A stretch of DNA of 64,000 nucleotides from CBDEGU01 sp965238045 (GTDB taxonomy: Bacteria; Acidobacteriota; Terriglobia; Bryobacterales; UBA6623), in contig CBDEGU010000012.1 in assembly GCA_965238045.1 (NCBI GenBank), positions 992,001 to 1,056,000 on the forward strand, read 5' to 3'. Each line of letters opens with the position of its first letter. Position 1 is the stretch's first letter. The translations under genes and the position numbers were made by a program. This document shows positions 7,441 through 16,124 of this stretch, piece by piece. The notes under the pieces are model-generated. The model was not told the DNA's origin. It saw only the letters and a list, made by a program, of their open reading frames with translations, and did not search any database.

Positions 7441-7851
7441 TTAGCTGCGATCCGCACTGTGCACCCAAGAGACACTTTCGTCCGCAAGGTCCGAGCCCTT
7501 TTTTTGGACGTTATCGCAGAAAGTGGCGGCGACCGCCTCGAAGTCCTCACCAGCCGCAAGCTGGCCAAGCAGCCGCTCGTATTCGTCAACGTCACGGGTC
7601 AATTCAACCTCAGGGGTCAATTCATCCCCAGGGGGCAATTCATCCTTGTGCGGATCAATGTAGCGCCCGCGGAAGCGGGTCAGGGCGTTTCGTGCTGTTT
7701 GGATCCTTTCTTTTCGGCTCCCGAAGTCGACCGGATCGGACCAGCGGTCTACCCTAGAATCGAACGATTCGAGGGCCTTCCACATGGCTAGATAGACCCC
7801 TGACAGGTCAGCCAACTTTTGGTTGAGACTCACCCCTCTTTTCATCGACAT
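7441..7851 (-). CDS. Hypothetical protein
   Basis: This 136-aa soluble, acidic protein has no family I recognise. The start is uncertain: in-frame ATGs lie at 7851 and 7845 and the frame stays open upstream. Residues near the middle, DELPPGDELTPEVELT, come from a short DNA repeat at about 7607-7650 (GGTCAATTCA-type units of 18 bases, three copies). The N-terminal half (LNQKLADLSGVYLAMWKALE) looks helical. Base composition is lower in GC than neighbouring genes. It could be a recently acquired orphan gene, or a non-coding stretch with a chance open frame. Confidence 0.45.
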   Translation of the reverse strand: MSMKRGVSLNQKLADLSGVYLAMWKALESFDSRVDRWSDPVDFGSRKERIQTARNALTRFRGRYIDPHKDELPPGDELTPEVELTRDVDEYERLLGQLAAGEDFEAVAATFCDNVQKKGSDLADESVSWVHSADRS

Positions 7852-8234
7852 GTAACACCTCATACGTGAGGGCACGGTCCATTGCGTGGGCTGACGAGGC
7901 AGCCGTGTGTCTGTGCAAGGTCCCAACCCGCATTTCTCATCACCTGACGACCGAAGCACATGAGAGGCCCGCTGAATGCCGCACCCCTCGCCTGGCGGGG
8001 CTGGTTGAACGCGCCGGCGCATCCGGAGGGGGGTCGATCGGTCGGGAATGCTTGCCCGTGGCAGAAGCCGGACGGGCGCGGTGCGAGCGGCGCGGGGCCG
8101 AGAGTGAGGCTTGACGGGGGCGAGGATGTGGATTATCCCAACCGAGTCGCAACGAAGCTGCCGGCGCCACGCCGCAATCTCGCTACGATGGGCTGCCAGG
8201 CCGGCCGCGAGTTGTCAGCGCGAGCCGTTAAAAT
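7852..8234. other. Gap of about 380 bases without a supported gene
   Basis: Several overlapping frames are open on both strands, but none shows a recognisable family, good Shine-Dalgarno or compositional support. The stretch may contain the promoter for the minus-strand hypothetical gene. Confidence 0.4.
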
Positions 8235-8366
8235 TCACCAAACTGGGGTGAAGAACCAAATAGCCGCCCCGCCGATCAGAATACAGGCAGCTACAGCCGC
8301 CAGCGATTCCAGAAAGAGGGTCTTGGTTTCCGCGGGGGTTCTCTTGTGTTCCAACTGCTCAAACAT
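8235..8366 (-). CDS. Small single-pass membrane protein
   Basis: This 43-aa ORF starts with ATG at 8366, preceded by a good Shine-Dalgarno (GGGAGG, spacing about 5). The sequence begins MFEQLEHKRTPAETK, then has one hydrophobic helix (about 20-40; LAAVAACILIGGAAIWFF) and ends with TPVW. The charge pattern and codon use fit a real small membrane protein, but I do not recognise a family. No operon partner is seen. Confidence 0.55.
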   Translation of the reverse strand: MFEQLEHKRTPAETKTLFLESLAAVAACILIGGAAIWFFTPVW

Positions 8367-8547
8367 GACATCCTCCCGAAGGAACCCCCGCCCTGTTTGC
8401 CCTCCGCTCCGCGCGGGGGTTCGCATTTGGCCGAGACGCAGGCGATGCGTCTCCTAGCCGTCTTGACATTACGCCTGTCGTCGTGCCAAGTCAAGGTTCA
8501 TTTTGCGGCTAGAGCACTTGCAATGATGACATAGCCCATATGCGAAG

Positions 8548-9195
8548 ATGCGTTCGCCGTGGCCGAGGCGCCGATGCTGTGCAGCCCCCCTGGGTTGTCT
8601 ATTTCATATCACTTGGCCCGGCAACAGATGCAGTACTCCGGCGATTTCTTCCTCTACCGCTATATCGACCTCGTCAAGTCGCTCAGTGTTCTGCCCGGCA
8701 AGAAAATCGTCGTCCTACTGGTTGGCGGCCCCTTGGGTACGGCCTTTAACAAAGAAGGAAGGGTCCGAATCTCCTGATGTAATTCCACCGGAAGCCGAAG
8801 AGGCCCTCAAGCAAGTTATCGAGTCAGGGGGGCCGAAGGCACTACTTTCAGTTTTCGCGGCCTTCTCCCGGACCAGTCTCGGCCCAGACCCCCAGACTGC
8901 GAAAATCCTGGCTGAAGTTGAACAACATTCTGAAGAGTCGAGACTGAAGGGCTACAAGGCAACTCTTGAGCAGAGGGACAAGCAAGCCCAGAGAGATCAC
9001 GAATTTCGCGAGAAGCGCCTAAATCACGAAACCGCAATCACCTGCACCGTACTCTTGATCGCAGTCGTAGGCGTCGTGATTGGCCTGTACCTTACCATCA
9101 CCGGCCGAACGCAGATTGGCGGCTACATCTTGCTTGCTAGCCTGATGGCGCTATTGCAGGCGTTTGGTCGCAACCTCCCCTCGCTTCGCGAGTAG
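8548..9195 (+). CDS. Hypothetical membrane protein, 5' end unreliable
   Basis: The 3' two-thirds looks real: from about 8757 the product is acidic and helical (PEAEEALKQVIESGGPKALL). It then has a charged coiled stretch (QRDKQAQRDHEFREKRLNHE) and two membrane helices (about 165-205). The layout resembles DUF2335-like small membrane proteins. The first 70 residues are low complexity and overlap the VWFA-like fragment in another frame, so the native start has probably been lost or lies at a rare codon. No clear Shine-Dalgarno is seen. It may be a fusion scar between two decayed genes. Confidence 0.5.
   Translation: MRSPWPRRRCCAAPLGCLFHITWPGNRCSTPAISSSTAISTSSSRSVFCPARKSSSYWLAAPWVRPLTKKEGSESPDVIPPEAEEALKQVIESGGPKALLSVFAAFSRTSLGPDPQTAKILAEVEQHSEESRLKGYKATLEQRDKQAQRDHEFREKRLNHETAITCTVLLIAVVGVVIGLYLTITGRTQIGGYILLASLMALLQAFGRNLPSLRE
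8559..8777 (+). pseudogene. Possible VWFA-related domain fragment
   Basis: In this frame the residues FFLYRYIDLVKSLSVLPGKK followed by IVVLLVGG resemble the 'LARLPGRK.VVLFS.G' segment of VWFA-related proteins (TIGR03436) abundant in Acidobacteria. Only about 40 residues match, and the frame is lost after 8777. The overlapping frame continues into the membrane protein at 8548-9195. The resemblance is short, so this is a weak call. Confidence 0.3.
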
Positions 9196-9296
9196 CCGCC
9201 ACCACCAGCAACCCACTTTTAGCGCACTGCCACCGGTTCGTCCTCACGGGGGCTGGTAAACTATCGATTAGAAGGTCGAAAGCAGGGAGGACAACG

Positions 9297-9731
9297 ATGA
9301 TGAGATATCCCGAGGAATTTCTGATCCCCATGAGAGCTGAACTCACGCAGCACGGCGTTGTGGAAACGCGAACCGCCGAAGAGGTCGACGCACTTCTCAA
9401 GCCCGGCAGCGGGACCGTGTTGATGGTGGTGAATTCGGTTTGCGGATGCGCGGCGGGTTCGGCTCGCCCAGGCCTGATCCAGTCACTTGAAAACGACATC
9501 AAGCCCGATAAGGTGGCGACGGTCTTCGCGGGAGGCGATGTGGAAGCGGTAGCGCGCGTTCGCCAGATCTTAGCCGACTACCCGCCATCTTCTCCCTCCA
9601 TGGCGCTATTCCAGGATGGTCAGCCGGTCTACATGCTCCACCGCCACGAAATCGAAGGGCGCGACCCGTCGCAGATCGCGGCCGTGCTCAAGCAGGCGTA
9701 CAACGAACTCTGCGCAAAACAGCCGCAATAG
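9297..9731 (+). CDS. BrxA/BrxB-family bacilliredoxin
   Basis: This 144-aa cytoplasmic protein is full length for the YphP/YqiW (DUF1094) family. It starts MMRYPEEFLIPMRAELTQHG and carries the redox motif CGC (C49, C51) in NSVCGCAAGSARP. C-terminal features (HRHEIEGRDP) are also conserved. Bacilliredoxins remove bacillithiol from oxidised protein thiols in Firmicutes. In Acidobacteria the partner thiol is uncertain, so the function is a thiol-disulfide exchange role by homology. A strong GGGAGG precedes two tandem ATGs at 9297 and 9300. It converges with the minus-strand propeller gene with one base between the stops. Confidence 0.92.
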   Translation: MMRYPEEFLIPMRAELTQHGVVETRTAEEVDALLKPGSGTVLMVVNSVCGCAAGSARPGLIQSLENDIKPDKVATVFAGGDVEAVARVRQILADYPPSSPSMALFQDGQPVYMLHRHEIEGRDPSQIAAVLKQAYNELCAKQPQ

Positions 9732-9732
9732 G

Positions 9733-10710
9733 CTAGTTGCGCTGGGGGCCTGTGACGTCCCACCAGCGGCCGCCGGTCGTGGTCTTGAGCACTCCGCCTT
9801 GGCCGCCATAGTAGAGGGTGGGAGGCGTCGTGCGGGCGTCGAAGACGAGCGTCCAGGTACGGTTCGACCACTGCAGGCCGGCGGGCTGGAAGGAACCTCC
9901 GCTGTCGGCGCTGCGATAGACGCCCTTGGTGGTCCCGGCGTAAACGTGGCTCGGGGTCGCCGGGTCCACGGCTAGAGCCAAAATATCCTGCGCGAGAGTT
10001 TTCTCGCCCTCGGTCCAAGTCCAGCCTCCGTCGCTGGATCGATAGACGCCGGCCGGGGCAGCGGCCGCGTAGACGATTCTCGAATCGCTGGGATCGATCG
10101 CAAGGGCGCGAATGTCGATGTCAAATAGGCCCTCGGGATTCGCCTGCCAGCTTCGCGCGCCATCTCTCGTCCTGTATACGCCGTGCCACGTGCCGGCATA
10201 GAGAACCTGGGGGTTTTTGGCGTCGATCACCAGACAACGCAGGGTCTTGTCGAGCAGTCCCCGGTTCATCTCGTGCCAACTCTCGCCGCCATCGGTTGTC
10301 TTGAAGACGCCTCCGCCGTCCGTTCCGGCATAGAGAACACGGCCATGGGAAGCATCCGCGGCCAGGGCGCGAATCCGCCGGGCCGGCAAGCCGGCGTTTA
10401 CCGCCCTCCAGGAACCGCCCGCGTTCGTGCTTTTGTACACACCCATTTCGTGCGTCCCGGCATAGATGACGCGAGCATCGGCCGGATCGAGCACGATCGC
10501 GCGCGGAGAGAGATTTTCGAGTCCGGTGGATGGCCAGTTGTCCTTCCCGCCGCTGGTGGTTTTGCACAACCCCTTGGCGGCTCCCGCGTACATGATCGCC
10601 GGGTTGCCCGGATCGAGAGCAATCGCCTGGGTTTCGCCTCCACCAGGCGAGCCCATCTGCCCGAACGCGGCTGCTGCTGCGCACATCACTAACCCGGCCA
10701 AACGCGTCAT
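9733..10710 (-). CDS. Secreted BNR/Ycf48-like beta-propeller protein
   Basis: This 325-aa protein has an N-terminal signal peptide (MTRLAGLVMCAAAAAFG). About seven repeats follow, of the form 'DP.NP.V.YAGT..GVYKSTDGG.SW', for example VLYAGTDGGGVFKTTDGGES. This is the sialidase-like Asp-box or photosystem II assembly factor (Ycf48)-type propeller. No catalytic sialidase residues are evident, so binding or structural use is likelier. ATG at 10710 overlaps the upstream gene's stop in an ATGA junction (10707-10710), so translation is coupled to the 651-aa secreted protein. Both are probably exported together. Confidence 0.85.
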   Translation of the reverse strand: MTRLAGLVMCAAAAAFGQMGSPGGGETQAIALDPGNPAIMYAGAAKGLCKTTSGGKDNWPSTGLENLSPRAIVLDPADARVIYAGTHEMGVYKSTNAGGSWRAVNAGLPARRIRALAADASHGRVLYAGTDGGGVFKTTDGGESWHEMNRGLLDKTLRCLVIDAKNPQVLYAGTWHGVYRTRDGARSWQANPEGLFDIDIRALAIDPSDSRIVYAAAAPAGVYRSSDGGWTWTEGEKTLAQDILALAVDPATPSHVYAGTTKGVYRSADSGGSFQPAGLQWSNRTWTLVFDARTTPPTLYYGGQGGVLKTTTGGRWWDVTGPQRN

Positions 10711-12662
10711 CGCCCCGCCTCCCCCCACGGCAGCGCGTAGCGCGGTTGATTCGCATAGCGTTTCAGGCGGATGCGAAGGGTTGTCCCGGCGCCGGGATCG
10801 AGTTCTACGTCAAACAGCACCGCATCGACACCAACAGTCCGTTCCTCGCTGATCAGACGGTTCGCCACACGCGCGCCGACCGGTTGCTCTTCGTGCGCGC
10901 ACGAATACCTTACCTCGGTCACGGTGTGCTCCCCATAGGCGCCGCCCTGAATGGCGATCCGCCTGGCTTCAAACAGATTCGTATTCACAAGTTCGAGGTC
11001 GACGTAATCGTCCGCCACGCCGGTCACCAGCGCCGCCACGTCTCGCGGCAGGCCCGCTACCTTGCGCACGGGATCGAAATAGCGAAGGTACGCGTGCAGC
11101 ATCTCGCCGCGCTTGTGAACCGGCAGCCCTCCGGTCGTCAGACGGATCAGGTTGCCGGTCGGCATGGGTTCGAGCACGAGCCACTGCGCGTCGTACCATG
11201 TCTCCGGATCGCCGTGCTCGTTAAGAATTCGTTTGAGCTTGGTGGCGACAAATCGCAAATCCCGTCGGAAGGCCTGCGCTGGGAAGCGATCGTTCCTGCC
11301 CTTGAGATAGTACGCCCAGCCAAGGTCCTGGTCCGAAAGTTCTCCTTTCCGCCGCTGCAATTCGGCCAAGCGTTCGACCTGCCGCCAGTCCTCATCCTCT
11401 TGCGACAAGAACCACAAATGGACGTAGCTCATCGCGGGCTCGGGCACATAGTGGTGCCAGCCCTTCTTGGCGTTGTATCGAATCGGGACGAGCGGCCGGC
11501 CGTCCTCGACCTTGCCGCGCTCACGAAGGACGGCGAGCTGGCCGCGAGGCAGCCTGAACCACTCGCTGTCGCCAGTCAGCAATAGAGCGACCTTCGCGGC
11601 CGTGGCGGCGGCCATGACAATGTCGGTTCCGCCGCGCACCCATTGCCAGCCGTAGTATCCGCCCCACCAGTTGCCGTTGTTGTATTCGCCGATCTTGCCG
11701 CTCAAGCCAACGTTGTCGGGCGTGATGCCGCCGTTTTGTTTCGTGAGCTCGATCCATTTCCCCAGATATTCCGTCACCCAGCGGCGGTATTTTTCATTCC
11801 CCGTATAGAGGTAAGCGTTGGCGACGAGCGGAGCGGCGGTCAGATTGATCGGCACATCGCCGCGCGCCATGCGATCGCTCATCACTTGGACGATGCGCTG
11901 AAACTGGTCGTCTTCGGGGTGATCGTTGATCCACCCGGTCGAGGATTCCACGCCCGGAATATCGTCGAACGGGAGATGGTAGTAGACGAGATTGGCGTTG
12001 GTGGGAATCCAGTCGCGCTTGGTCCACTCCATTTTCGGGCCGCGGCTGCCGTTCATCGACGCCCGCATCAGCTTCAACTCACGGTTGTAATTGGGCGCCT
12101 CGGGGTCGTCGCCGGTGTACATGTCGGCGAATCGAATCGCCCGTTGCCGGAAGCGCTCGTCATAGGGATCGGCCATACCGAGCGGGTAGAAGGAGACGTA
12201 CCCCTCGCCGTGGTGCATCCAGTCCCAGTTGCTGTCGAATTCACGATAGATCTGGCCGTAGCGCGTGAACTGCCGGGTGATGCCCTCCCATATGTGACGA
12301 TGCAGCGTATCGAGATTTTTCGCGCCTCCCAGGATGTAGTGCAGCGAGTAGCCGCGAAATCCCTCGTACGCATCGTCGGACGAATTCATGCCGCCCTCGT
12401 AGCGCTCTTTCCATCGCAACGAGCCGTCGGGCAACACGTAGGTCTTGACGAACTCCTCGCCGGCGCGATTCATCGTCTCGATCAAGCGCCTCTCCAGCAA
12501 GGCCCATTCCGGAGCGGCCCGGGGAAGATCCGCTCGAATCACGGGGGGCTCGCCGGAGAGATCCGCCGTGCTAGAGGCCGCCCATCCAGTTGGCGCGTGC
12601 GTCACGCAGGCCACAAACAGCGCGATCGCGGCGAACAAAATGCTCCGGTGATAACACTTCAC
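10707..12662 (-). CDS. Large secreted protein, probable alpha/alpha-toroid fold, function unknown
   Basis: This 651-aa product starts at GTG 12662 (spacing 5 after GGAGGCGGA). It has a signal peptide (SILFAAIALFVACVTHAPTG). The body is rich in aromatic residues with motifs such as DSNWDWMHHGEG, TNANLVYYHLPFDD, EYNNGNWWGGYYGWQW and KGWHHYVPEPAMSY. Repeated helical aromatic stretches like these are typical of (alpha/alpha)6 barrels found in polysaccharide-active enzymes. I do not recognise a specific glycoside hydrolase or lyase family. It is followed, with overlapping stop and start, by the BNR propeller gene, suggesting a two-protein exported unit. Confidence 0.7.
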   Translation of the reverse strand: MKCYHRSILFAAIALFVACVTHAPTGWAASSTADLSGEPPVIRADLPRAAPEWALLERRLIETMNRAGEEFVKTYVLPDGSLRWKERYEGGMNSSDDAYEGFRGYSLHYILGGAKNLDTLHRHIWEGITRQFTRYGQIYREFDSNWDWMHHGEGYVSFYPLGMADPYDERFRQRAIRFADMYTGDDPEAPNYNRELKLMRASMNGSRGPKMEWTKRDWIPTNANLVYYHLPFDDIPGVESSTGWINDHPEDDQFQRIVQVMSDRMARGDVPINLTAAPLVANAYLYTGNEKYRRWVTEYLGKWIELTKQNGGITPDNVGLSGKIGEYNNGNWWGGYYGWQWVRGGTDIVMAAATAAKVALLLTGDSEWFRLPRGQLAVLRERGKVEDGRPLVPIRYNAKKGWHHYVPEPAMSYVHLWFLSQEDEDWRQVERLAELQRRKGELSDQDLGWAYYLKGRNDRFPAQAFRRDLRFVATKLKRILNEHGDPETWYDAQWLVLEPMPTGNLIRLTTGGLPVHKRGEMLHAYLRYFDPVRKVAGLPRDVAALVTGVADDYVDLELVNTNLFEARRIAIQGGAYGEHTVTEVRYSCAHEEQPVGARVANRLISEERTVGVDAVLFDVELDPGAGTTLRIRLKRYANQPRYALPWGEAGR

Positions 12663-13090
12663 AACTCCGCCTCCGCCACTACGCGGCCGCGTTCGGCCCA
12701 AGAGCGCCAACGCCCGCGCTGGTCCGCCCAGGCCTACAGTGTAGGATAGAGCGAGTCTCACGGGGGTCGATGACCGGGGGGGTCGATGACGGGGACTGGA
12801 TGACCATCTTTCCGCGAACGTGATCTTCGTCGTCGGAGCGCTCGCGGCCATGCGGCCTGGTCCGATACCGGCTCCCGGTTCGGAACTTTATCTTGAACGG
12901 CCACGTACCACGTATGAGGAACGGCTCTCCAGTGCCGCCGGCGCCGGACCGGATCGTCGTGAGCGAAACCATCTCGGGTTGGCTATTTCCCGCGAGACGA
13001 ACCTGTCATGAGTGAAAATCCAGTGCAAAGAAAGGTCCATTCGCGCTAAATTATTAACGAAGAGTTCCTAGTTGGAACAGGAGTCACTGC
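12663..13090. other. Divergent promoter region
   Basis: This 428-base gap separates a minus-strand operon from the plus-strand adaptor gene, so it should carry two promoters. A short direct repeat of GGGGTCGATGAC occurs twice at about 12764-12792. No gene is supported here. The stretch 13010-13060 is relatively AT-rich and is the likely promoter zone for the adaptor gene. Confidence 0.5.
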
Positions 13091-14344
13091 GTGGACATTC
13101 CGCGAAAAGATTTCGCCCGCAAGCGGCGCTTGCGGCGAGTGATCTACACCTCGGCGGCGGTTGTCGTGATGGGGGCGTTTACCTACGGGCTTTCGCGGCT
13201 GGAGCCCGCCGCGCCAGGGGTCGAAGCCGCCACGGTCTTCATCGACGAAGTCGAGCGCGGAGACATGATTCTCGACGTTCGCGGTTTGGGAACCCTGGTT
13301 CCTGAAGACATTCTCCTGGTGCCGGCGCGCGATGAAGGGCACGTCGAGCGGCGGCGGCTCCTGCCCGGCTCGCCCGTCGAACCCCGCACGATTCTCGTCG
13401 ATCTGAGCAACCCGCAGCTAGTGCAAGACATCTTCGAGACGGAGTCGGAGATCAAGGCCGCCGAGGCCGAACTGGCGGACCTGCGCGTACAGCTGAAAAC
13501 GGAAACTCTCAACCTGAAGGCAACGGCCGCGCAAGTTGAGTCGGACTACCAGGTCGCCAAGGCCGACTACGAAGCCCAGACGAAACTCGCCGCGGCCGGC
13601 ATCACCGATCGGGTCAGCCTGATGAAAGCCCGCATTACCGCCGATCAACTGGAAATTCGCGTGGGCATTGAGAAGGAGCGGATGCAGATGCGAGCCGGGG
13701 CCGTCGAGGCGCAGGTGGCGGCCAGGCAGGTGCGCCTCGATCAACAGAGGCGGCTGCTGGCGCTGCGCAGGCAGAAGCTCGAACGATTGCAGATCCGGGC
13801 CGGCATCCATGGAGTGCTGCAACAGCTCGAAGTCCAGGTCGGCGAGCTGGTTTCCGCGGGTACGGTCATCGCCCGGGTATCGGATCCCCGGCGCCTCAAG
13901 GCCGAGTTAAAGATCGCCGAGACCCAGGCCAAGGATATTCTGCTGGGCCAGCGTGCCGAAATCGACACCCGCAACGGCATCATTCAGGGATCGGTCATGC
14001 GCGTCGACCCGGCCGTGATCGAGGGCACGGTGACGATCGACGTGCGGCTGGAGGGCGAGCTGCCCAAGGGCGCGCGTCCCGACCTCAGCGTCGATGGACG
14101 CATCGTTCTCGACCACTTGAAGGGTGTGCTCAAGGTCGGCCGTCCCGTCTACGCCCAGGCCGGCAACACGATTAGCCTCTTCCGAATCGAGCCCGACGGC
14201 ATACACGCTTCCCGTCTGCGGGTAGAAGTGGGCCGCGTCTCGGTGAATGAAATCCAGATTCGCAACGGATTGCGCGCGGGCGACAAGGTGATTCTGTCCG
14301 ACATGTCGGCGATGGACTCGTTCGACCGGATTCGCTTGGAGTGA
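13091..14344 (+). CDS. HlyD/MacA-type periplasmic adaptor (membrane fusion protein)
   Basis: This 417-aa protein has one N-terminal membrane anchor (about 16-34). A split lipoyl/barrel-sandwich domain lies around 45-110 and 250-280 (GVLQQLEVQVGELVSAGTVI). Between them is a long alpha-helical hairpin (about 115-245; ETESEIKAAEAELADLRVQL), followed by a beta-barrel and membrane-proximal domain. Such adaptors link an inner-membrane ABC or RND pump to the outer membrane. It starts at GTG 13091 after AGGAG. A MacB/LolD-type ATPase follows 69 bases downstream, which points to an ABC tripartite pump, but no permease gene follows. Confidence 0.88.
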   Translation: MDIPRKDFARKRRLRRVIYTSAAVVVMGAFTYGLSRLEPAAPGVEAATVFIDEVERGDMILDVRGLGTLVPEDILLVPARDEGHVERRRLLPGSPVEPRTILVDLSNPQLVQDIFETESEIKAAEAELADLRVQLKTETLNLKATAAQVESDYQVAKADYEAQTKLAAAGITDRVSLMKARITADQLEIRVGIEKERMQMRAGAVEAQVAARQVRLDQQRRLLALRRQKLERLQIRAGIHGVLQQLEVQVGELVSAGTVIARVSDPRRLKAELKIAETQAKDILLGQRAEIDTRNGIIQGSVMRVDPAVIEGTVTIDVRLEGELPKGARPDLSVDGRIVLDHLKGVLKVGRPVYAQAGNTISLFRIEPDGIHASRLRVEVGRVSVNEIQIRNGLRAGDKVILSDMSAMDSFDRIRLE

Positions 14345-14413
14345 GGGTTTGGCGGCAAGCACGATCAGCTTGGTGGCGGTTTGACGACAATAAAACAGAC
14401 GAGGTGATTTGAG

Positions 14414-15136
14414 ATGAACGAGGCGCCGGGTACGAACGATACTCTGATTTCTCTTGATGGTGTGAAGAAGGTCTTTTTCGCCGACGAGGTGGAGACGCAC
14501 GCGCTATCGGATATTCAGTTGGAGATCCGGCGAGGAGAGCATGTGGCGATCTCGGGCCCTTCCGGTTGCGGGAAATCGACGCTGCTCTCGATCCTCGGCT
14601 TACTCGATACGCCGACGAGCGGCGAGCACCACATGAAAGGGCGCCCGGTCGAGAACCTCTCGCCCGGCGAGCGCGCCAAAGTGCGCAACCGCGAAATCGG
14701 GTTCATCTTTCAAGCCTTTAACCTCATCGGCGACCTGAATGTCTTCGAAAACGTGGAACTGCCGCTGACCTACCGCGGCATGCCGAACAAGGAACGCAAG
14801 GAACGGGTACTTAAAGCGCTGGATCGGGTCGACATGGCCCACCGTATGAAGCACTACCCTTCGCAACTTTCCGGAGGGCAGCAACAGCGGGTCGCCGTCG
14901 CCCGCGCGCTGGTGGGCGACCCGGCGATTCTGCTGGCCGATGAGCCCACCGGGAATCTCGACTCGAAGAACGGCGAGGCCGTGATGGATCTGCTAGGCGA
15001 GCTGCACGCCAACGGGGCGACGATCTGCATGGTCACTCACGATCCGCGCTACGAGCGGCGCACCCAGCGCACCATTCACCTCTTCGACGGAGAAATCATC
15101 GACGCAAGCCAGGCGAATAGGGCCGATCTTTCGTAA
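14414..15136 (+). CDS. ABC transporter ATP-binding protein (MacB/LolD type)
   Basis: This 240-aa ATPase is complete. It has Walker A GPSGCGKST (48-56), a Q-loop at FIFQAFNL (about 98-105), signature LSGGQQQRV (152-160), Walker B ILLADEPTGN (172-181) and H-loop MVTHDP. The family energises MacB or LolCE-type permeases, which move proteins, lipids or drugs rather than small nutrients. It follows the HlyD-type adaptor in the same direction. The expected FtsX-fold permease is missing; the next gene is a tRNA. The permease must be encoded elsewhere or has been lost. Confidence 0.93.
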   Translation: MNEAPGTNDTLISLDGVKKVFFADEVETHALSDIQLEIRRGEHVAISGPSGCGKSTLLSILGLLDTPTSGEHHMKGRPVENLSPGERAKVRNREIGFIFQAFNLIGDLNVFENVELPLTYRGMPNKERKERVLKALDRVDMAHRMKHYPSQLSGGQQQRVAVARALVGDPAILLADEPTGNLDSKNGEAVMDLLGELHANGATICMVTHDPRYERRTQRTIHLFDGEIIDASQANRADLS

Positions 15137-15235
15137 AGCTGGCCTGAGAAATCTCCGCCACTCCGGCCATGCGCCCCGTGGTCCGCAAGTCCGGCCCCAG
15201 GCTCGTGATATGCTAAGCGAAGTTGCTGTTTCCGT

Positions 15236-15311
15236 GGGCCTGTGGCGCAGTTGGGAGCGCGCTTCCATGGCATGGAAGAGGTCGAGGGTTCGAATCCCTC
15301 CAGGTCCACCA
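15236..15311 (+). tRNA. tRNA-Ala (anticodon GGC), CCA encoded
   Basis: This 76-base cloverleaf has a 7-bp acceptor stem (GGGCCTG with CAGGTCC, one G-T pair), a D-arm, and an anticodon stem CTTCC/GGAAG. The loop is ATGGCAT with GGC at positions 34-36. The T-arm is GAGGG-TTCGAAT-CCCTC, and the encoded 3' end is ACCA. It reads codon GCC. An integrase remnant lies 25 bases downstream, so this tRNA has probably been an integration site. Confidence 0.97.
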
Positions 15312-15335
15312 TTTCTCCCCCTTCAGACTTTAGAA

Positions 15336-15548
15336 TCAGTGGATTGTGCGCGTATTTCGGCTCTCTGCCAGATTTGCGCCAAAACGGACCAGGTCACGCG
15401 CCCTCTGGACTGAGCGCATGATCGGCCGAATGCGGTCCTGCCGCGCCAGCGCCCATTTCGCGTCATGCCTCTGAGCGATTCCGGGTGAGATGCCCAGAAC
15501 ATCGGCTACGTCCTGAATGCTGCCGCCTTGGGTGAGGATGTCCGTTGC
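15336..15548 (-). pseudogene. Tyrosine recombinase (integrase) C-terminal remnant
   Basis: The minus-strand frame from about 15548 to a stop at 15336 encodes ATDILTQGGSIQDVADVLG followed by SPGIAQRHDAKW and RQDRIRPIM. This corresponds to the region around the catalytic HxxR...LGH...Y motifs of phage-type integrases, but key residues are altered: the histidine after LG is replaced, and the tyrosine position reads D. The N-terminal and most catalytic parts are missing. It lies convergent to tRNA-Ala, the classic position of an island integrase. It is a scar. Confidence 0.65.
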
Positions 15549-16124
15549 GAGCCCGCTTTTCTCACCACCTGGCGAAGCGAAGTGCGTGAGAGTGCGTCAG
15601 GACGAGGCGCGTCCCGCTTGGCGAGCACGGGCGCGCTTGACAGCACGCTGAGCACGGCGAGCAAGCGCAACGAAGGAATGGCGGAACTGCCGCGTGCTTC
15701 TCTCGCCAGCCGGTTGCAACCGGCTCCCCGCTCACCCCGTATCCCTGCCTTAACGCGTATAAGGGTGGCGGGCGTCAGGGTCTCGGTCAGCGGCATGAGC
15801 TTCACGGCTTCGGTGCTGATTCATAGCGGGCTGAATTCTCTGACGGTCACCGCCCTGAGCGCGAACGGCAGCTCCGCGCATATAGCGTGATCTTACTTCA
15901 CCCTAAGCTTGCACCTGGCGGCGAAAGCCGTCAAAAGTTCAGGCGGCAAGCGGGAAGAGGCCGCCTCTTTCCGCCGGCGGAAGACCGCGGACGAGTACTT
16001 CCGTGATAAGGAAAACCCGGCGCCGTTGCCGCTGGACCGCTTGCTGGACCGTGTGATTCGACAGACCTCCGCCCTTTTTGCTATCGTTCCTCAGAGCTTG
16101 CGATCGGGGCTTGCCCGTCGGCGC
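15549..16124. other. Decayed region with short gene fragments
   Basis: No intact gene is seen in about 575 bases. A plus-strand frame around 15770-15890 encodes VSVSGMSFTASVLIHSGLNS followed by LTVTALSANGSSA. This resembles Ig-like or IPT-like repeats of secreted proteins, but it has no start or continuing domain. Other frames are unconvincing. Together with the integrase scar, this looks like the collapsed remains of an integrated element. Confidence 0.45.

Noticed and set aside
10746..12749. Long plus-strand open frames opposite the 651-aa secreted protein
   Set aside because: They are antisense shadows with His/Val-rich composition and no domains, while the minus strand has a signal peptide and Shine-Dalgarno.
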